Assembly (NCBI GenBank): GCA_963693305.1
Contig: OY855914.1
Coordinates: 16,864,899 to 16,928,898, forward strand
Source of the DNA: Meandrina meandrites
Taxonomy: Eukaryota > Cnidaria > Anthozoa > Scleractinia > Meandrinidae
Direction: 5' to 3'
Length of the DNA stretch: 64,000 nucleotides
The notes under the pieces were generated by a model. That model was not told the DNA's origin, searched no databases, and saw only the letters and a program-made list of their open reading frames with translations. Below, in pieces: positions 18,386-26,810 of this stretch. A program made the position numbers and the translations under genes. Every line of letters begins with the position of its first letter. Within the stretch, counting starts at the first letter, position 1.

Positions 18386-18870
18386 CGACTTACTATCCGC
18401 ACAAGATTTCACTTTCAGACGGGCAGAAGGTAAGCCTCGCGCGGGCCTTTGGGCGAGGAGAAGCAGTTACACTGAGATTTAAAAACGAAGCTATAACCGG
18501 CGGCAGCGACACTTTGCACTTGACCGCCAGGCAGATCAAAAAAATAGAGCGCGCTATCAAAAACAAAACGGGCGTGGATATAGACATGAGCAAGACACAA
18601 ATCAGACATGTGCGCACGCGTAGCGGCACTTTGCCCTTAACCCCTAGACAGATCAAAGATATAGAGCGCGCTATCAAAAACAAAACAGGCATGGATATAG
18701 ACATGAGCAAGAGACAAATCAGACATGTGCCCAAGCTGGCGAATGGTGCAGGCATGCGGGTTAAACCCCCAACAGGTGGAAAGGGAATGCGCATCAACCC
18801 TCCACCATATATGCGCCCGCCACCATTTATAGGTTCTTGGGGTGACCAAAAAAAAGCCCGCCTTCGTTGA
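18382..18870 (+). CDS. Small basic Maverick protein with internal duplication (162 aa)
   Basis: The head YYPHKISLSDGQKVSLARAF and the LTxxQIxxIxxA module followed by VDIxMSKTQIR resemble a conserved protein found beside the capsid genes in cnidarian Mavericks. Here the module is present twice in tandem (about residues 44-77 and 83-114), a ~111-bp DNA duplication. The C-terminal third is Gly/Pro-rich (MRVKPPTGGKGMRINPPPYM). A minor capsid or pX-like core role is possible. Its last 29 nt overlap the protease frame. Confidence 0.75.
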   Translation: MTTYYPHKISLSDGQKVSLARAFGRGEAVTLRFKNEAITGGSDTLHLTARQIKKIERAIKNKTGVDIDMSKTQIRHVRTRSGTLPLTPRQIKDIERAIKNKTGMDIDMSKRQIRHVPKLANGAGMRVKPPTGGKGMRINPPPYMRPPPFIGSWGDQKKARLR

Positions 18871-19297
18871 TGTCCCCTTAACTGATTATGACTTGCAGCG
18901 ATGGTGCCAATACTTGAAAATCCCCATCAAAGGTATATTTGCGAGAGACGAGATCCACGTGAAAAACCACTCCCCTTGTATAATCAACATGGATGATCTT
19001 GGAGGGCCAGGCACCTATTGGGTTTGCTGCTGGGGCGGGCGCGAATACTTTGACTCTTTCGGTTTACCTCCACCCGCAGAATGGGAAATAGAGTTGATTC
19101 TTGATGGTAAACAGACCTTTCTTCGGAATGACAACCAGCTTCAGTGGGAATTCAGCGTGCGCTGCGGCTACTACTGTTTGCTTTTCCTGAATGAGCGTAA
19201 CAAAGGACGGTCGTTTCGAGATATTTTGAGCATGTTTTCTGAAAATACGCGCGCCAACGAGGCTGTGGTGAAGGATTATTTTACACATAATGTATAG
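18842..19297 (+). pseudogene. Adenain-like cysteine protease, probably inactive (151 codons)
   Basis: The family matures virion proteins. Visible hallmarks are LTDYDLQRWCQYLKIP at the start, GPGT-W at 56-60, YFDSFGLPPP with Asp71, Gln101 as the likely oxyanion residue, and CGYYCLLFLNER with Cys108 as nucleophile. Two defects are visible. First, no ATG opens the frame: a TAG lies 9 nt upstream, and the likely initiator position reads GTG, 8 nt after a TTTATAGG motif. Second, residue 59 is Tyr (TAT, 19,016-19,018) where this family carries the catalytic His. Either would abolish normal function, so I call it a damaged gene, although the rest of the frame is open to the stop at 19,297. Confidence 0.75.
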
Positions 19298-19298
19298 G
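19293..19298 (+). promoter_or_regulatory. Start-abutting TATAGG motif that fixes the 19,299 start
   Basis: TATAGG touches the ATG at 19,299. The same TATAGG-ATG layout at the paralogous gene at 19,900 argues for this start over the ATG at 19,290. Confidence 0.5.
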
Positions 19299-19871
19299 AT
19301 GGATGTTTACTGTGTGAAAGAAAAGCGCTTCACACCCAATGTGGTGGGAAGTGAAAAAATTACAACCGCAAAAAACGGCAGAAGACTGCTTAAAGTAAAA
19401 TGTGCTAGCTGCGGCATTACCAAGACAAGATTCGTTTCTAATAAAACACAAAATGGTGCTGCTCAAGAAGGAGGTAATATTTTGGATCCAATATTTAAGT
19501 GGACCAGAAGTGGTTTACCCAAAAAGAAGAGAGAAGAACTTGCACGCGCTGAAAAAAGAATGTTTGGAGGTGGAGTTCTTGATACAGTTGGAAATACAGC
19601 AGCTGAAGCTTTCTTTGAGTACGGAGTTCCTTATTTAGCAAAGCAAGGTGTAAAACAAGGAAGATACTTTGCAAGCGAGTTTCTGAGACAACCAGAGTAT
19701 CAGAAGAAGTTAGCCAATAAAGCCAAACCAATCGCGAGAAAAGCTGTTAATTACACAATTGATGCTTTGTCTGGAGATTTGTTGACTAAAGCCTCAAACA
19801 GATTAAGACCAAAAGATATGATACCGGGAAATAAGATGAAAGGTGGGTGTCACACAGTGGGCCAAAGTTGA
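19299..19871 (+). CDS. Maverick virion-type protein with Cys-cluster N-terminus (190 aa)
   Basis: Residues 1-50 (MDVYCVKEKRFTPN, NGRRLLKVKCASCG, TKTRFVS) resemble the small zinc-ribbon-like DUF5679 module of large DNA viruses and Mavericks, though one usual Cys of the first pair is Glu here. The rest is a distinct domain: FGGGVLDTVGNTAAEAFFEYGVPYLAKQG followed by a helical QGRYFASEFLRQPEYQ region, which recurs in cnidarian Mavericks beside capsid genes. The next gene shares the N-terminal module at high identity but has an unrelated C-terminus. A 44-bp piece of this gene is copied downstream of the capsid gene. Confidence 0.75.
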   Translation: MDVYCVKEKRFTPNVVGSEKITTAKNGRRLLKVKCASCGITKTRFVSNKTQNGAAQEGGNILDPIFKWTRSGLPKKKREELARAEKRMFGGGVLDTVGNTAAEAFFEYGVPYLAKQGVKQGRYFASEFLRQPEYQKKLANKAKPIARKAVNYTIDALSGDLLTKASNRLRPKDMIPGNKMKGGCHTVGQS

Positions 19872-19886
19872 AATGATTTTTGCTAA

Positions 19887-19895
19887 TTATATAGG
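19887..19895 (+). promoter_or_regulatory. Start-proximal TATA motif of the PLA2-domain gene
   Basis: TTATATAGG ends 4 nt before the ATG at 19,900 and supports that start over the in-frame ATG at 19,873. Confidence 0.55.
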
Positions 19896-19899
19896 AAGG

Positions 19900-20757
19900 A
19901 TGGAGGTATACTGCGTAAAGGAAAAGCGTTTCACACCCAACGTACCGGGAAGCGAAAAAAACACTACCACAAAAAATGGTAGAAGGCTGCTTAAAGTAAA
20001 ATGTGCAAGTTGTGGCATCACCAAGACACGATTCGTTTCTAAAACACAAAGTGGTGGTAATTATGATATGAGAATTTATGCAGGTAATCGAGTAGATGAC
20101 CCAACAAACCCTCTTTACCAACGTGGTGGGCGGGGTTTTGATTTGCATAAAGCTATTGGCAAGCTGCCTAAGCCAAAAAAGGGGTGGACGCTTCCTGGTC
20201 ATAACTACACAGGACCATACAATCCCCTTGAAAAACAGCTTTCTTACGACCCCAAGACGGGAAAGATATTAAAGATTTATCAGCAGCCAACAGGTGCCAC
20301 GGACGCGGTTTCAATGCAGCATGATGTTGATTATGCCGTCTGTGCAGGCAAGAAAAATGAAAAAGGTTGCAAACACGCTGCAGACAAAAAAATGGTGAAG
20401 GCGCTTGACGCTATTCCCAAAAACAAACGGCAATGGGGTCATGCTGCGGCCCGAAATGCGATCAGCTCGAAGCAAAAAGTAGGATTGGGTGTCGGTGAAA
20501 CGATCAATAAAAATATCGGTGAAAAAATTCCAGGCTTTCAACCGGCCCAAGATGTGGCTGCTGCAATCATGGCTGTCACAGGTGGTGATAAGGATTTGTT
20601 TAAAAAGTATTGGAGTGGTGCCATCGCAAAAGGTGCCTTTAACAAGAAAACCGGTCTGTTTAGCAAAAAGTTTTGGACACACCCTAAAAATACAACTGGG
20701 CCATGTAATCGGATTGTATATAAAAATGGAAAATGGCATAACCAATATTGCGACTAA
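19900..20757 (+). CDS. Phospholipase A2-domain virion protein (285 aa)
   Basis: The N-terminal ~50 residues duplicate the Cys-cluster module of the preceding gene. A parvovirus-VP1-type phospholipase A2 domain follows at about 95-170. The calcium loop is YTGPYN (103-108), the catalytic pair is His141-Asp142 in MQHDVDYAVC, and a second Asp (162, in HAADKKM) is in the supporting position. In parvoviruses this enzyme breaches the endosomal membrane during entry, and similar domains are reported in adintoviruses; the same role here is inference. The C-terminal ~115 residues (TINKNIGEKIPGF, FKKYWSGAIAKGAF) are unassigned. All expected active-site residues are intact. Confidence 0.85.
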   Translation: MEVYCVKEKRFTPNVPGSEKNTTTKNGRRLLKVKCASCGITKTRFVSKTQSGGNYDMRIYAGNRVDDPTNPLYQRGGRGFDLHKAIGKLPKPKKGWTLPGHNYTGPYNPLEKQLSYDPKTGKILKIYQQPTGATDAVSMQHDVDYAVCAGKKNEKGCKHAADKKMVKALDAIPKNKRQWGHAAARNAISSKQKVGLGVGETINKNIGEKIPGFQPAQDVAAAIMAVTGGDKDLFKKYWSGAIAKGAFNKKTGLFSKKFWTHPKNTTGPCNRIVYKNGKWHNQYCD

Positions 20758-20771
20758 AATATTTTTAACAC

Positions 20772-20780
20772 ATATATAGG
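20772..20780 (+). promoter_or_regulatory. Start-proximal TATA motif of the 20,783 gene
   Basis: ATATATAGG ends 2 nt before the ATG at 20,783. Confidence 0.55.
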
Positions 20781-20782
20781 AA

Positions 20783-21301
20783 ATGGATTCTGCAACAAAA
20801 TTCAGGCGGGATGAAATAGAAATGATAAAGAAAAATCTTGAAAACCAGTTGGTGCATTACTACCAAACCTCAGCCAAATTCAAACGGTGGCACACGCGTT
20901 GCCAAACAGTATGTGCGTTAACAGGCGGAGTCGCTACCATTCTTACAGGCTCTGGGTTGGCCGCTTCTCTTTCTGTGGTTGGCGTTGTTGTTGGTGGGCC
21001 TTTAATCGCAACTGCCACCTTGTTTTCATTGGTGTCAACCTCCTCCATCGTCACCGTCAAATTTTTCCTGCGTAAAGCGAAAAAACACGAAAAAATACAA
21101 ACTTTGGCTGAAGCTACGCTGAGCTCAATCAACTCTCTCATATCGACCGCTCTTGAAGATGGTAAAATCTCAGACAGTGAGTACCAAGATATTATCAAAA
21201 AGTACAACAGCTTTACTACTGCAAAGACAAAACTCCGTTTTTCAAACCACACTGACGGTGGGGTAAAGGTTAACAAAACATCAAAGACAACTTCTGTTTA
21301 A
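20783..21301 (+). CDS. Membrane-associated Maverick protein (172 aa)
   Basis: The N-terminal 40 residues are charged and helical. Residues about 43-96 are hydrophobic and Gly/Ala/Val-rich and can form two membrane helices with a tight GGP turn. A C-terminal helical region (KKHEKIQTLAEATLSSINSL and then ALEDGKISDSEYQDIIKKY) follows. This layout is common in cnidarian Mavericks. It could be a virion membrane or host-membrane protein. Last gene of the plus-strand structural block. Confidence 0.75.
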   Translation: MDSATKFRRDEIEMIKKNLENQLVHYYQTSAKFKRWHTRCQTVCALTGGVATILTGSGLAASLSVVGVVVGGPLIATATLFSLVSTSSIVTVKFFLRKAKKHEKIQTLAEATLSSINSLISTALEDGKISDSEYQDIIKKYNSFTTAKTKLRFSNHTDGGVKVNKTSKTTSV

Positions 21302-21788
21302 TCGTGGGGTGTTTGCCTCTAACCACCATTCGTTGAAACTTTTTTCGGCTTTATTTCTGGTTTGTACCATCTTCGGCAATCTTTTCGTGAGCTTTCCCAG
21401 TATTGCATTTTTCGCCGGCCAATCTCTTGTTGAGACCTTTTGAAAATAGTTGTATAAAAAACAAACGTAGTTACACGATCCGGGGTAGCAACTGAGTTGC
21501 TGATTCCGCTTGAATTGGTGAATGACATTACCCAAAAAGGTCAGCCCCATATTGTCACCAACCTGATCTACAGAAATGCCGACTTTTTTTTAGTACCGCA
21601 AGTAAATACCATAATTTGAGGTGGTGTCTCATCTCTTCATGAGGCTCATCCGGCAGTGGGGGTTCCCATGAGTAAAAGTCAAGATCTTTTTCGGGTTTGA
21701 TTTCTTTTATTAACGCTTCCTGCTCTTCCAACAACATTTTTTTCAGTTGTTCCCTGTGGGGGTTAGGTCCGCGAAGTTTTATAGCCAT
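21281..21788 (-). pseudogene. Small Maverick gene split by a frameshift
   Basis: The gene opens at the ATG at 21,788 (MAIKLRGPNPHREQ), which has TATATAC directly upstream. The first frame runs 77 codons (SWEPPLPDEPHEEMRHHLKL) and stops at 21,555. Beyond a run of eight T at 21,584-21,591 a second frame stays open to 21,281 without a stop. Either a one-base slip at the homopolymer broke a ~165-residue protein or the two parts are separate. The family is not recognised. The 3' end overlaps the 3' end of the convergent 20,783 gene. Confidence 0.5.
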
Positions 21789-21789
21789 G

Positions 21790-21796
21790 TATATAT
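21790..21796. promoter_or_regulatory. TATA motif between the divergent 21,788 gene and integrase
   Basis: TATATAT lies 1 nt from the minus-strand ATG at 21,788 and 20 nt from the integrase ATG at 21,817. The whole intergenic region is 28 nt. Confidence 0.45.
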
Positions 21797-21816
21797 GACC
21801 GCGCATAATTATTTAA

Positions 21817-22806
21817 ATGGATAAAAAATTGGAGCGGCGTTATTACAGCCCGCAGGGTTACTGGAAAGGTATCTCTGCCATTAAAAAATTAGCGGTCGCT
21901 GTGAAGGTTCCTGAAGTTGTTGCCAAAGAATGGTTGTTCAAACAAGCGCTCTGGCAGATTTACCTCACCGCACCGCGCTACATTCCTCGTCTAAAATTCG
22001 ACGTCCCTACGCCCAACAAAGTGCATCAGGCAGATCTTCTTTTTCTGCCACATGACAAAGTGGGCCGTAGCACTTACAAATACGCGCTTACTGTTGTTGA
22101 TGTTGCCAGCAGATTCAAAGAAGCTCAACCTTTAACTTCTAAAAACTCTGATGAGGTTGCCAAAGCTTTTAAGACAATTTATACACGGGGACCTTTGAGA
22201 TGGCCGCAGATGTTGCAGGTTGATCCTGGGCGTGAATTTATGGGCGCTGTTACAAAAGAAATGGAAAATCACAAAACTTCTATCAGACGTGGCCACCCTG
22301 AAATACATAGAGACCAAGCGATCGTTGAACGTTTCAATCGCACCTTGGCTGAGCGTTTGTTCGGGTATCAGTACGCCGTTGAAATGCGTTCACCTGAGGG
22401 TTTGCGGTCTACTGAGTGGGTAAAAAGGCTTCCCAAAGTTGTTTCTGCTCTGAACAACCAAGTCACTCGATTGATTGGTATGAAACCTGCTGCCGCAATC
22501 AAGAAAAAAAATGTTTATGCGGAGCCATCAACTAAATATTTGAGACCTGTTGGATTGAACGAAAAAAAGCTCCCATCCATAGTTTTGGTTCGGTATTTGT
22601 ACGAACCTGGTGAGCTTGAAGGTGGGACAAAAAGAGCCACTGATCCAATCTGGTCTTTAGATGTCTTTAACCTTGAACGTTCTTTTACCAAACCGAATCA
22701 ACCTGTTCTCTACTTTTTGCGCGACGGACCTAAGCGTGGTTTTGTACGTGAAGAACTGCTTGTTGTACCTCCAAACACACAATTACCCCCAACTAATGTA
22801 AACTAG
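21817..22806 (+). CDS. Maverick/Polinton integrase (retrovirus type, 329 aa)
   Basis: This inserts the element into chromosomal DNA, leaving the short target duplication. The catalytic triad is Asp73 (HQADLLFLP), Asp136 (LQVDPGREF) and Glu171 (AIVERFNRTLAERLF), the last two separated by 34 residues. The C-terminal DPIWSLDVFNLERSFTKP and GFVREELLVVP block is the chromodomain-like region typical of Polinton integrases. Length is normal and the frame intact, so it may be active. It is divergent from the small gene at 21,788 and convergent with PolB; the 3' ends overlap by 4 nt. Confidence 0.95.
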   Translation: MDKKLERRYYSPQGYWKGISAIKKLAVAVKVPEVVAKEWLFKQALWQIYLTAPRYIPRLKFDVPTPNKVHQADLLFLPHDKVGRSTYKYALTVVDVASRFKEAQPLTSKNSDEVAKAFKTIYTRGPLRWPQMLQVDPGREFMGAVTKEMENHKTSIRRGHPEIHRDQAIVERFNRTLAERLFGYQYAVEMRSPEGLRSTEWVKRLPKVVSALNNQVTRLIGMKPAAAIKKKNVYAEPSTKYLRPVGLNEKKLPSIVLVRYLYEPGELEGGTKRATDPIWSLDVFNLERSFTKPNQPVLYFLRDGPKRGFVREELLVVPPNTQLPPTNVN

Positions 22807-25800
22807 ATATGGTATTCAATTGGTTCCGTGTGTATTCCATCCGGCAGCACCCATCTTTTGTCATAATATGCGCTCAACCCCAGCTTCTCCTGCTCGTATG
22901 TTACCATGTTCCCGTCCCGCATCCGGAATCCGCGGTTTGTTGCCATGTCTTTGTTTCCATCTAGCGCTGCCTTGAAACGGTGCCAGTTGATCTCGTTTTG
23001 CCTCTTTGACATCCCCTTTGAGCTCAGTTTCTTCTTTTTTGCTTCCCCATCTTCTGTATAATAACATTTTGAGCACAGTGCTATCATCCGCTCCCCTTCG
23101 AATTCTTTTTTGAACAGTCCCGGCGTTCTTCCGCTCCATTTGTCCCATGCCAGCCAGTTCTTTTTTTCTGCCTCAAATTCCGCTTTCATATCTGGTTTCA
23201 CAATGTCTTCCAGACTCTTTCCTGAGATTGCGAGGTAGTTGCTGTCTGTATCCATCTGGATCAGCTCGAAATCTTTCCTGTCAAGATACCTATCCAAGAA
23301 GTCGTAGTAAAATTCAAGCATCCTCAACTTGGCTAGCTGATACACCGCTATTCCTACCTGAAATGGGCGTCTGATTGTTATCCGTGCTTTTCTACTTTCT
23401 AACTCATACGCTTCTCCAATCTCATCCAAGTCTGAAAAGTATGCGCTTCTCAATGCTCTGTCCACCACCTTTTCATCTTTGGTGTAAATTACGTTTGTTT
23501 GCCGCTCTAACGCTTCTATCAGCTTCCCATATCCACTGTTTCCCAGAAGTTTGAATATATCAGCCAATAGTGCTTTGCTTTTGTCCACATCCCCTGTACG
23601 GCGGTTTTCTGTGACTTCTTTCACGAACCATTCGAATATTACTTTCGGCTCGTAGTCGATCGTCCGGTAGACTCTAGTTATCTTTGCCCCGTGGTTTATG
23701 TACCATTGCAGCAGCGGCTCGTACAAAAGTATCCGCTGTGCTGACAACGTCCCCATTAGTTTCTTGTTTTTCTCCACCACTTTTCTTCCTGTTGCTTTCA
23801 AGTATTTTTTCATGTGCTTTGGAACGGCTTTGGTCGGTACCGATTTTTTGTGAAAGAAGGGGCACATTTCTTCAAACTTTTGGTGCAAGTGGTTTGGGAT
23901 TTCTATGTCCACTTCTGCGTACCCGAACCAGCTTTTTTCTTTTAATCTGTGCGTTAATATTGGGGCAGCATCTACTTGGTACTCGTCCGTGTAGTGCACA
24001 ACCCTTTCTTTTCCGCATGGCATTTCTCTCAGCATTGTTGAGAGGTACAGCGCGTTCGCGTCATATCCGAGGATGTTTTGACAAAGTTTCGCATGGGCTT
24101 CTGTTATAATTTCTCCATCCCTTGGGATTGGGTGTTGATGCGATCTTATCCGCGTTTTACCTGCTTCATGATATCTTGTGAAGACCAAACTTGGCCCTCC
24201 GACTACCGCCCCTTTTAACATTTCATATGCTTCTTTACTTGGGGCATATAGTTCCGCTTTGCGTTCTATTGCGCCCTTTAGCAGGTAGTGCAAACTCACT
24301 CCCGGTATGCTGACTGCGTCTTTCATTATGTCTATCCCCTTCTCTATGTAAAAGTTTTTCATTTTTTGGAGCGCTTCAAGCCCGGGTGCCACATCCAGAT
24401 TATTGTAATATTTCAGCCAGTCTTTAAAGGTTTTCATCCCTTTTTCTTTGAACAGTCTCTGACATTCCTCCCATTCTTTCCGTGTTAGAACGTACTCATT
24501 CTTAAGCTTCGAATACCAGTGCAGGTAATCTGGCAATCCTGGGTAATCCAGCTTTTCTGCGCTGTCAAACCACTCGTACGGGAGCCAGGATTTTGTTGCC
24601 TTGCAGTCGTACGCTTCCACCCATTTCGCGTAGCTGATTCCTGGGCCCAAGTAGTTGATTATGTCCAGGAAACGCAATCTGTCCGTGAGTAAGAACATGA
24701 TTTTACTCCCATTCTTTGCCACTCTCACTTTGTTGGTTGTACCTGCGAGCTGTTTCGCGAAGTAATTCTTTATCAGGTTCAAATCATAACTTCCTGAGTT
24801 GAAACCGAGTGTTGGCACCTGGTCGCACCATTCTTCTATTTTTTTCCTTTGATCTTTTGGTATCAGCTCGATGTCTGCCGGCATGAATTCTGCGTGCACT
24901 TTTGCTCTGATGTTTTTCTCTCGTCTTTTCAGTTCTTCCATGAACTTTTGAACCAACACTTTGGGGTTTTTTTCACAGATGTGGGTTGGCTCTCTTTCCA
25001 ATGTATCGCCCACGCTTACTGAGATTGGTATGTGTTTGTTCTCAATCGTGAGATTTCCTGTTGGTTCCTTTCGATGGTTTTTGTCTCCGTACGCCTCAAA
25101 GTCATACAGAATAGCGTGTGGATAGCTTTTTGTTTGGGGTTTTGATGGTTCTTCACCATATTTGTCTGCACCTCCTGGAACGAGCCACTGACATGACCAG
25201 CACTCGATTACTTTGTATCCGGCCTTTCTTAGGTGGGCTGTTCTCTTCTTTGTTGCTTGGTACAGATCTTCTGCCGTCTTTGTCCCGTGTGATAATATTT
25301 GCCCTCGATTTGGGTAACATCTCGGACATCCGTGCCAGCTACAGCCGTGATACTGCAGCACCAGCTTTCTTTCGTGGTTGTACCCGTCTACTGGACTTTT
25401 CTCTATCCACCTTTCACCTCCGTGACCTGATTCAGCGTGGTGAATGGTGATTTTCCAGCGTTTTGCCACGTACTCCAACCATTGGATTGATTCTTTTGAG
25501 GCCTTTTGCTTCGGATAAAACGCTTTCTGATATGCTGTTTGTGGCGCTTCGACCTTCTCTCCGGGGCAGTGTGTTACTGTTTTACCTTGGGCGCATCTTT
25601 CCACGTGACGTTGGAGGTTGCAAGCCTTTGTGAATCTTGCGTGACAGTGGATGCATTCATAAGTTTTCGCTAACTTTGTTATGTCTTTTATCAAGAATGC
25701 GTGCTCATTAAAAACACCGATTGTCATAATATTTTTAAACTGCGGCGCTGGGTTTCTTGTGAGATGCCATACCACCTCGATTGGCGCTTCCATGTCAAAT

Positions 25801-26810
25801 TCATCTTCTATGCACTCTGGCATATAAACTCTTATCCCAAGCCAATCTGAGAAAGGTTTGCCCGTGTTCAGGTGCATTTCTACCTTTTCTAGTTCATCCA
25901 ATGAGGTTTTCCCAACCCAACTATTTGGCATCTTTTCAAGTTTGTAGAAACTCTTGGCCAGATCTCGGGCTGCTTCTGTACTTCGATCTGGTCTGGCTCC
26001 TTTGTGCACAGCGATACAGCGCCATAAACACAGGTTATCCCTATAGGTGTCCAGCGCCACCATTGCTTGTTTTCTCCCCGTGTTTGCTTGTTTACGCAGC
26101 CAGTCTGGTAAGGGTCCTGTTCCCATCAATGGCTGGCGGTCAAGCACAACCTTTACATCTACGTTAAAATGCGACTCAAAGATCCACTTTGTATCTGGTC
26201 TTTCAGTGTTATCCGGGTCCAAACGTACCGCCTCCCTTGCCTTGATCCATTCTTCTGCGTCTGCGTACGTTTTCATCCATGGGGAGCCCTTATTTTGGTA
26301 ATAAGTAAGCCTAGTCCCATCTTCAATGTTTTCTAAAATATATGAATAGGCGTGCCTCATGTAAAACGATGTTCCCACGTTCTCCCTTATCTTTTCGATG
26401 AACCTGGGTGTGAGGTCTTTGTTTAGACCCACTACAAAACGCCACCTCTTGTAACGTCTCCCGCTCTCCTCTACCACACCCTCATATTCCGTGTCATGGT
26501 ACAGGTCCAGAACCTCATTCTGATAATCTGTCACGGTTTTCACCTTGTTCGGCGGGATGGGGTCGAATATTTTCAAAATGGTTTCTTTTCTGTTTCTTTT
26601 TCTGTTTCTGGGTGGCGGTTTCGGTATTGGTTTTAATGGGGCTTTTAATTTTTTCTTTGTGGCTTCTGGGATTGGTTCATCCAGCAAAGTGTTTATTACC
26701 CTTTGAATTGTAGGTGTGTCTTCTGCAATTAATTTTGATAAATATCGCAAATCTTCGGGATCAAGATTTGCAAGTTCTTCTTCCAAAGATTCGAGGTCAA
26801 TTTCGTCCAT
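22803..26810 (-). CDS. Protein-primed family B DNA polymerase (1335 aa)
   Basis: This replicates the element. The exonuclease domain has ILYDFEAY (about 567-574), GFNSGSYDLNLI (about 669-680) and YYNNLD (about 801-806). Polymerase motifs are GYDANALYL (A, about 915-923), KLLGNSGYG (B, about 1087-1095) and MDTDS (C, about 1186-1190); all look intact. The N-terminal extension has a DNLCLWRCIAVHKGA segment (about 258-272, OTU-peptidase-like in these polymerases), a C2H2 finger (CIHCHARF...LQRHVERC, about 386-406) and a YHGCSWHGCPRCYP block (about 487-500) resembling a Vsr-type nuclease fold. A terminal-protein role for part of this extension is possible. CTTATATACG touches the ATG. The start is 50 nt from the right TIR. 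Confidence 0.95.
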   Translation of the reverse strand: MDEIDLESLEEELANLDPEDLRYLSKLIAEDTPTIQRVINTLLDEPIPEATKKKLKAPLKPIPKPPPRNRKRNRKETILKIFDPIPPNKVKTVTDYQNEVLDLYHDTEYEGVVEESGRRYKRWRFVVGLNKDLTPRFIEKIRENVGTSFYMRHAYSYILENIEDGTRLTYYQNKGSPWMKTYADAEEWIKAREAVRLDPDNTERPDTKWIFESHFNVDVKVVLDRQPLMGTGPLPDWLRKQANTGRKQAMVALDTYRDNLCLWRCIAVHKGARPDRSTEAARDLAKSFYKLEKMPNSWVGKTSLDELEKVEMHLNTGKPFSDWLGIRVYMPECIEDEFDMEAPIEVVWHLTRNPAPQFKNIMTIGVFNEHAFLIKDITKLAKTYECIHCHARFTKACNLQRHVERCAQGKTVTHCPGEKVEAPQTAYQKAFYPKQKASKESIQWLEYVAKRWKITIHHAESGHGGERWIEKSPVDGYNHERKLVLQYHGCSWHGCPRCYPNRGQILSHGTKTAEDLYQATKKRTAHLRKAGYKVIECWSCQWLVPGGADKYGEEPSKPQTKSYPHAILYDFEAYGDKNHRKEPTGNLTIENKHIPISVSVGDTLEREPTHICEKNPKVLVQKFMEELKRREKNIRAKVHAEFMPADIELIPKDQRKKIEEWCDQVPTLGFNSGSYDLNLIKNYFAKQLAGTTNKVRVAKNGSKIMFLLTDRLRFLDIINYLGPGISYAKWVEAYDCKATKSWLPYEWFDSAEKLDYPGLPDYLHWYSKLKNEYVLTRKEWEECQRLFKEKGMKTFKDWLKYYNNLDVAPGLEALQKMKNFYIEKGIDIMKDAVSIPGVSLHYLLKGAIERKAELYAPSKEAYEMLKGAVVGGPSLVFTRYHEAGKTRIRSHQHPIPRDGEIITEAHAKLCQNILGYDANALYLSTMLREMPCGKERVVHYTDEYQVDAAPILTHRLKEKSWFGYAEVDIEIPNHLHQKFEEMCPFFHKKSVPTKAVPKHMKKYLKATGRKVVEKNKKLMGTLSAQRILLYEPLLQWYINHGAKITRVYRTIDYEPKVIFEWFVKEVTENRRTGDVDKSKALLADIFKLLGNSGYGKLIEALERQTNVIYTKDEKVVDRALRSAYFSDLDEIGEAYELESRKARITIRRPFQVGIAVYQLAKLRMLEFYYDFLDRYLDRKDFELIQMDTDSNYLAISGKSLEDIVKPDMKAEFEAEKKNWLAWDKWSGRTPGLFKKEFEGERMIALCSKCYYTEDGEAKKKKLSSKGMSKRQNEINWHRFKAALDGNKDMATNRGFRMRDGNMVTYEQEKLGLSAYYDKRWVLPDGIHTEPIEYHI

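Noticed and set aside
18393..18797. Hydrophobic minus-strand frame over the duplicated module
   Set aside because: Antisense shadow; the repeated peptide is conserved on the plus strand and matches known Maverick proteins.
21817..22806. Integrase as part of a separate LTR element
   Set aside because: No LTRs or RT nearby; the C-terminal block and position match Maverick integrases.
23684..26301. Several plus-strand frames of 80-140 codons within PolB
   Set aside because: Antisense shadows with no family features; the polymerase motifs lie on the minus strand.
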